A DNA stretch of 32,566 bases from Acidobacteriota bacterium (GTDB lineage Bacteria; Acidobacteriota; Blastocatellia; Pyrinomonadales; Pyrinomonadaceae). The stretch covers positions 1 through 32,566 of the forward strand of contig JAOAPX010000111.1 in the NCBI GenBank assembly GCA_025463125.1, given 5' to 3'. Below are positions 31,871 through 32,566 of this stretch, piece after piece (the first letter of the stretch is position 1; every line of letters starts with the position of its first letter). Position numbers and translations under genes: made by a program. A model generated the notes under the pieces. It did no database searches and was not told the DNA's origin. It was given only the letters and a program-made list of their open reading frames with translations.

Positions 31871-32187
31871 CTATCTTTTAAAGCCAATATTTATTAATAG
31901 CCCATTTTTACAATACTTTAATTAAATACGAACGCTTATAACCGGTTTGCGCCTGTTTGCGCCTGTTTTTTTAATAAAAGTATTCAATTTGATGGAATGA
32001 TTTATCGTCTTTGCCGTCGAATGACGAAATTTGTCATTTTCCTCCTGACAAAATTTGTGTACTGGTTATTCTGACCGTTCAATTTGAAAGATGTTCATTC
32101 AATTTGATTTAGAGAATTAAAATAATATAAATTTTCGGTCAAATTACAGCGTTTTTGCCGCATCGGTTTTCTGTTAAAATAGCGGTA

Positions 32188-32566
32188 ATGAAGATTTCTT
32201 CTTTCAAGCGTTTTATACCCGCGCCTCTAAATTCAGTTTTAGCCGTTTTGTCGGCAATCCTGCTTGTTTTCGCTTTTCCCGATTTTGAATTCTGGTTCCT
32301 GGCGTGGTTCGCGCTCGTCCCGTTATTTTTCGCCGTCGAGCGCGAAAAAGAATCTTTCGTAAAATCCTTATTTGTCGGCTGGATTTTCGGAACGTGCTTT
32401 TTCTTCGGTTCGTGCTGGTGGCTGACGTTCGCGCCGATTACATATGCCGGATTTCCTTTTCTTTTAGCGTATTTTCTGCTTTTCTGCGCGTCCCTCGCCG
32501 TCGGATTTTTCCCCGCGCTTTTCGCCGCTTTATTTTCAATTTTCCTTAAAAAATTCGGCAATTACG
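32188..32566 (+). CDS. lnt: Apolipoprotein N-acyltransferase, N-terminal part (runs off the window)
   Basis: 126 codons of an incomplete inner-membrane enzyme that adds the third fatty acid to lipoproteins. The start ATG is at 32188-32190. Residues 17-49 (VLAVLSAILLVFAFPDFEFW, then LAWFALVPLFFAV) and the following GWIFGTCFFFGSCWWLTFAPITYAGFP are the family's N-terminal membrane region. The C-terminal nitrilase-like catalytic domain lies beyond the window. A promoter candidate lies at 32104-32131. The window end, not a stop, closes the frame. Confidence 0.88.
   Translation, partial: MKISSFKRFIPAPLNSVLAVLSAILLVFAFPDFEFWFLAWFALVPLFFAVEREKESFVKSLFVGWIFGTCFFFGSCWWLTFAPITYAGFPFLLAYFLLFCASLAVGFFPALFAALFSIFLKKFGNY

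Larger units (their letters stand above)
31547..32187. other. 640-base spacer with a predicted sigma-54 small RNA and the lnt promoter
   Basis: No protein gene is supportable here. It contains a 12-bp inverted pair GAAAAGTGAAAA (31576-31587) and TTTTCACTTTTC (31662-31673), a sigma-54 promoter (31704-31720), the small RNA and its terminator (about 31730-31870), and a possible lnt promoter (TTGATT 32104-32109, 16 bases, TATAAA 32126-32131). A short frame of 51 codons (31742-31897) overlaps the RNA but has no ribosome site. Confidence 0.6.

Noticed and set aside
31498-31887. 129-codon minus-strand frame
   Set aside because: It crosses the TPR gene end, the sigma-54 promoter and the terminator, and its composition is basic and without a recognisable domain.
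31742-31897. 51-codon plus-strand frame inside the predicted small RNA
   Set aside because: It has no ribosome site and runs straight through the terminator stem; the RNA interpretation explains the promoter, C/T words and hairpin better. Codon-level conservation in relatives would revive it.

Overview
The window looks like chromosomal DNA of a free-living, heterotrophic, AT-leaning Gram-negative bacterium. The gene set (MeaB with methylmalonyl-CoA epimerase, ScpA/ScpB/RluB, a permuted-looking parvulin, many short-period intergenic repeats) most resembles an Acidobacteriota genome, possibly Blastocatellia/Pyrinomonadales. That is an inference from gene style, not from a marker gene. There are about 32 protein genes, two tRNA genes (Ala-CGC and Glu-TTC), several clear intrinsic terminators and no complete mobile element or CRISPR array.

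Left part (1-5000, all minus strand): meaB and mce (methylmalonyl-CoA handling), a membrane-anchored parvulin-type peptidyl-prolyl isomerase, an MBL-fold hydrolase, mtnP (methylthioadenosine phosphorylase) and a small membrane protein. Next comes a plus-strand secreted protein of unknown function (5310-5921). It sits behind a textbook sigma-54 promoter, with a 16-bp palindrome at enhancer distance. An acyl-CoA dehydrogenase and a CoA-binding protein follow.

Middle (7900-13920, all minus): M50 site-2 protease, trpS, then a tightly overlapping four-gene cassette (ArsC-like, ABM monooxygenase, DUF2237, DinB), then scpA, scpB and rluB. The DinB gene has an in-frame TAA where the family normally has Trp, and the usable restart would lose the first metal-binding His. 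From 14059 to 18418 there are plus-strand single genes: DoxX, an ATP-grasp ligase, an endonuclease/exonuclease/phosphatase-fold protein, a small membrane protein and an orphan 84-residue protein with a very strong terminator.

Right part: tRNA-Ala is followed by a small group of genes that look like glycan or secondary-metabolite functions (glycosyltransferase, MBL-fold protein, TylF-like methyltransferase). The spacer between the last two, which diverge, is dense in palindromes and repeats. A small membrane protein, a STAS antagonist, an MFS transporter and polA (apparently without working proofreading residues) come next. After these lie a small secreted protein, tRNA-Glu, a TPR lipoprotein-like or periplasmic protein and the start of lnt, which runs off the window.

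The most interesting item is the 640-base spacer before lnt. It holds a near-consensus sigma-54 promoter (31704-31720), about 140 bases with four pyrimidine-rich anti-Shine-Dalgarno-like motifs, and a 10-bp GC-rich terminator hairpin. Together these predict a sigma-54-dependent small RNA. The window also carries several families of degenerate short-period repeats, almost all in spacers.
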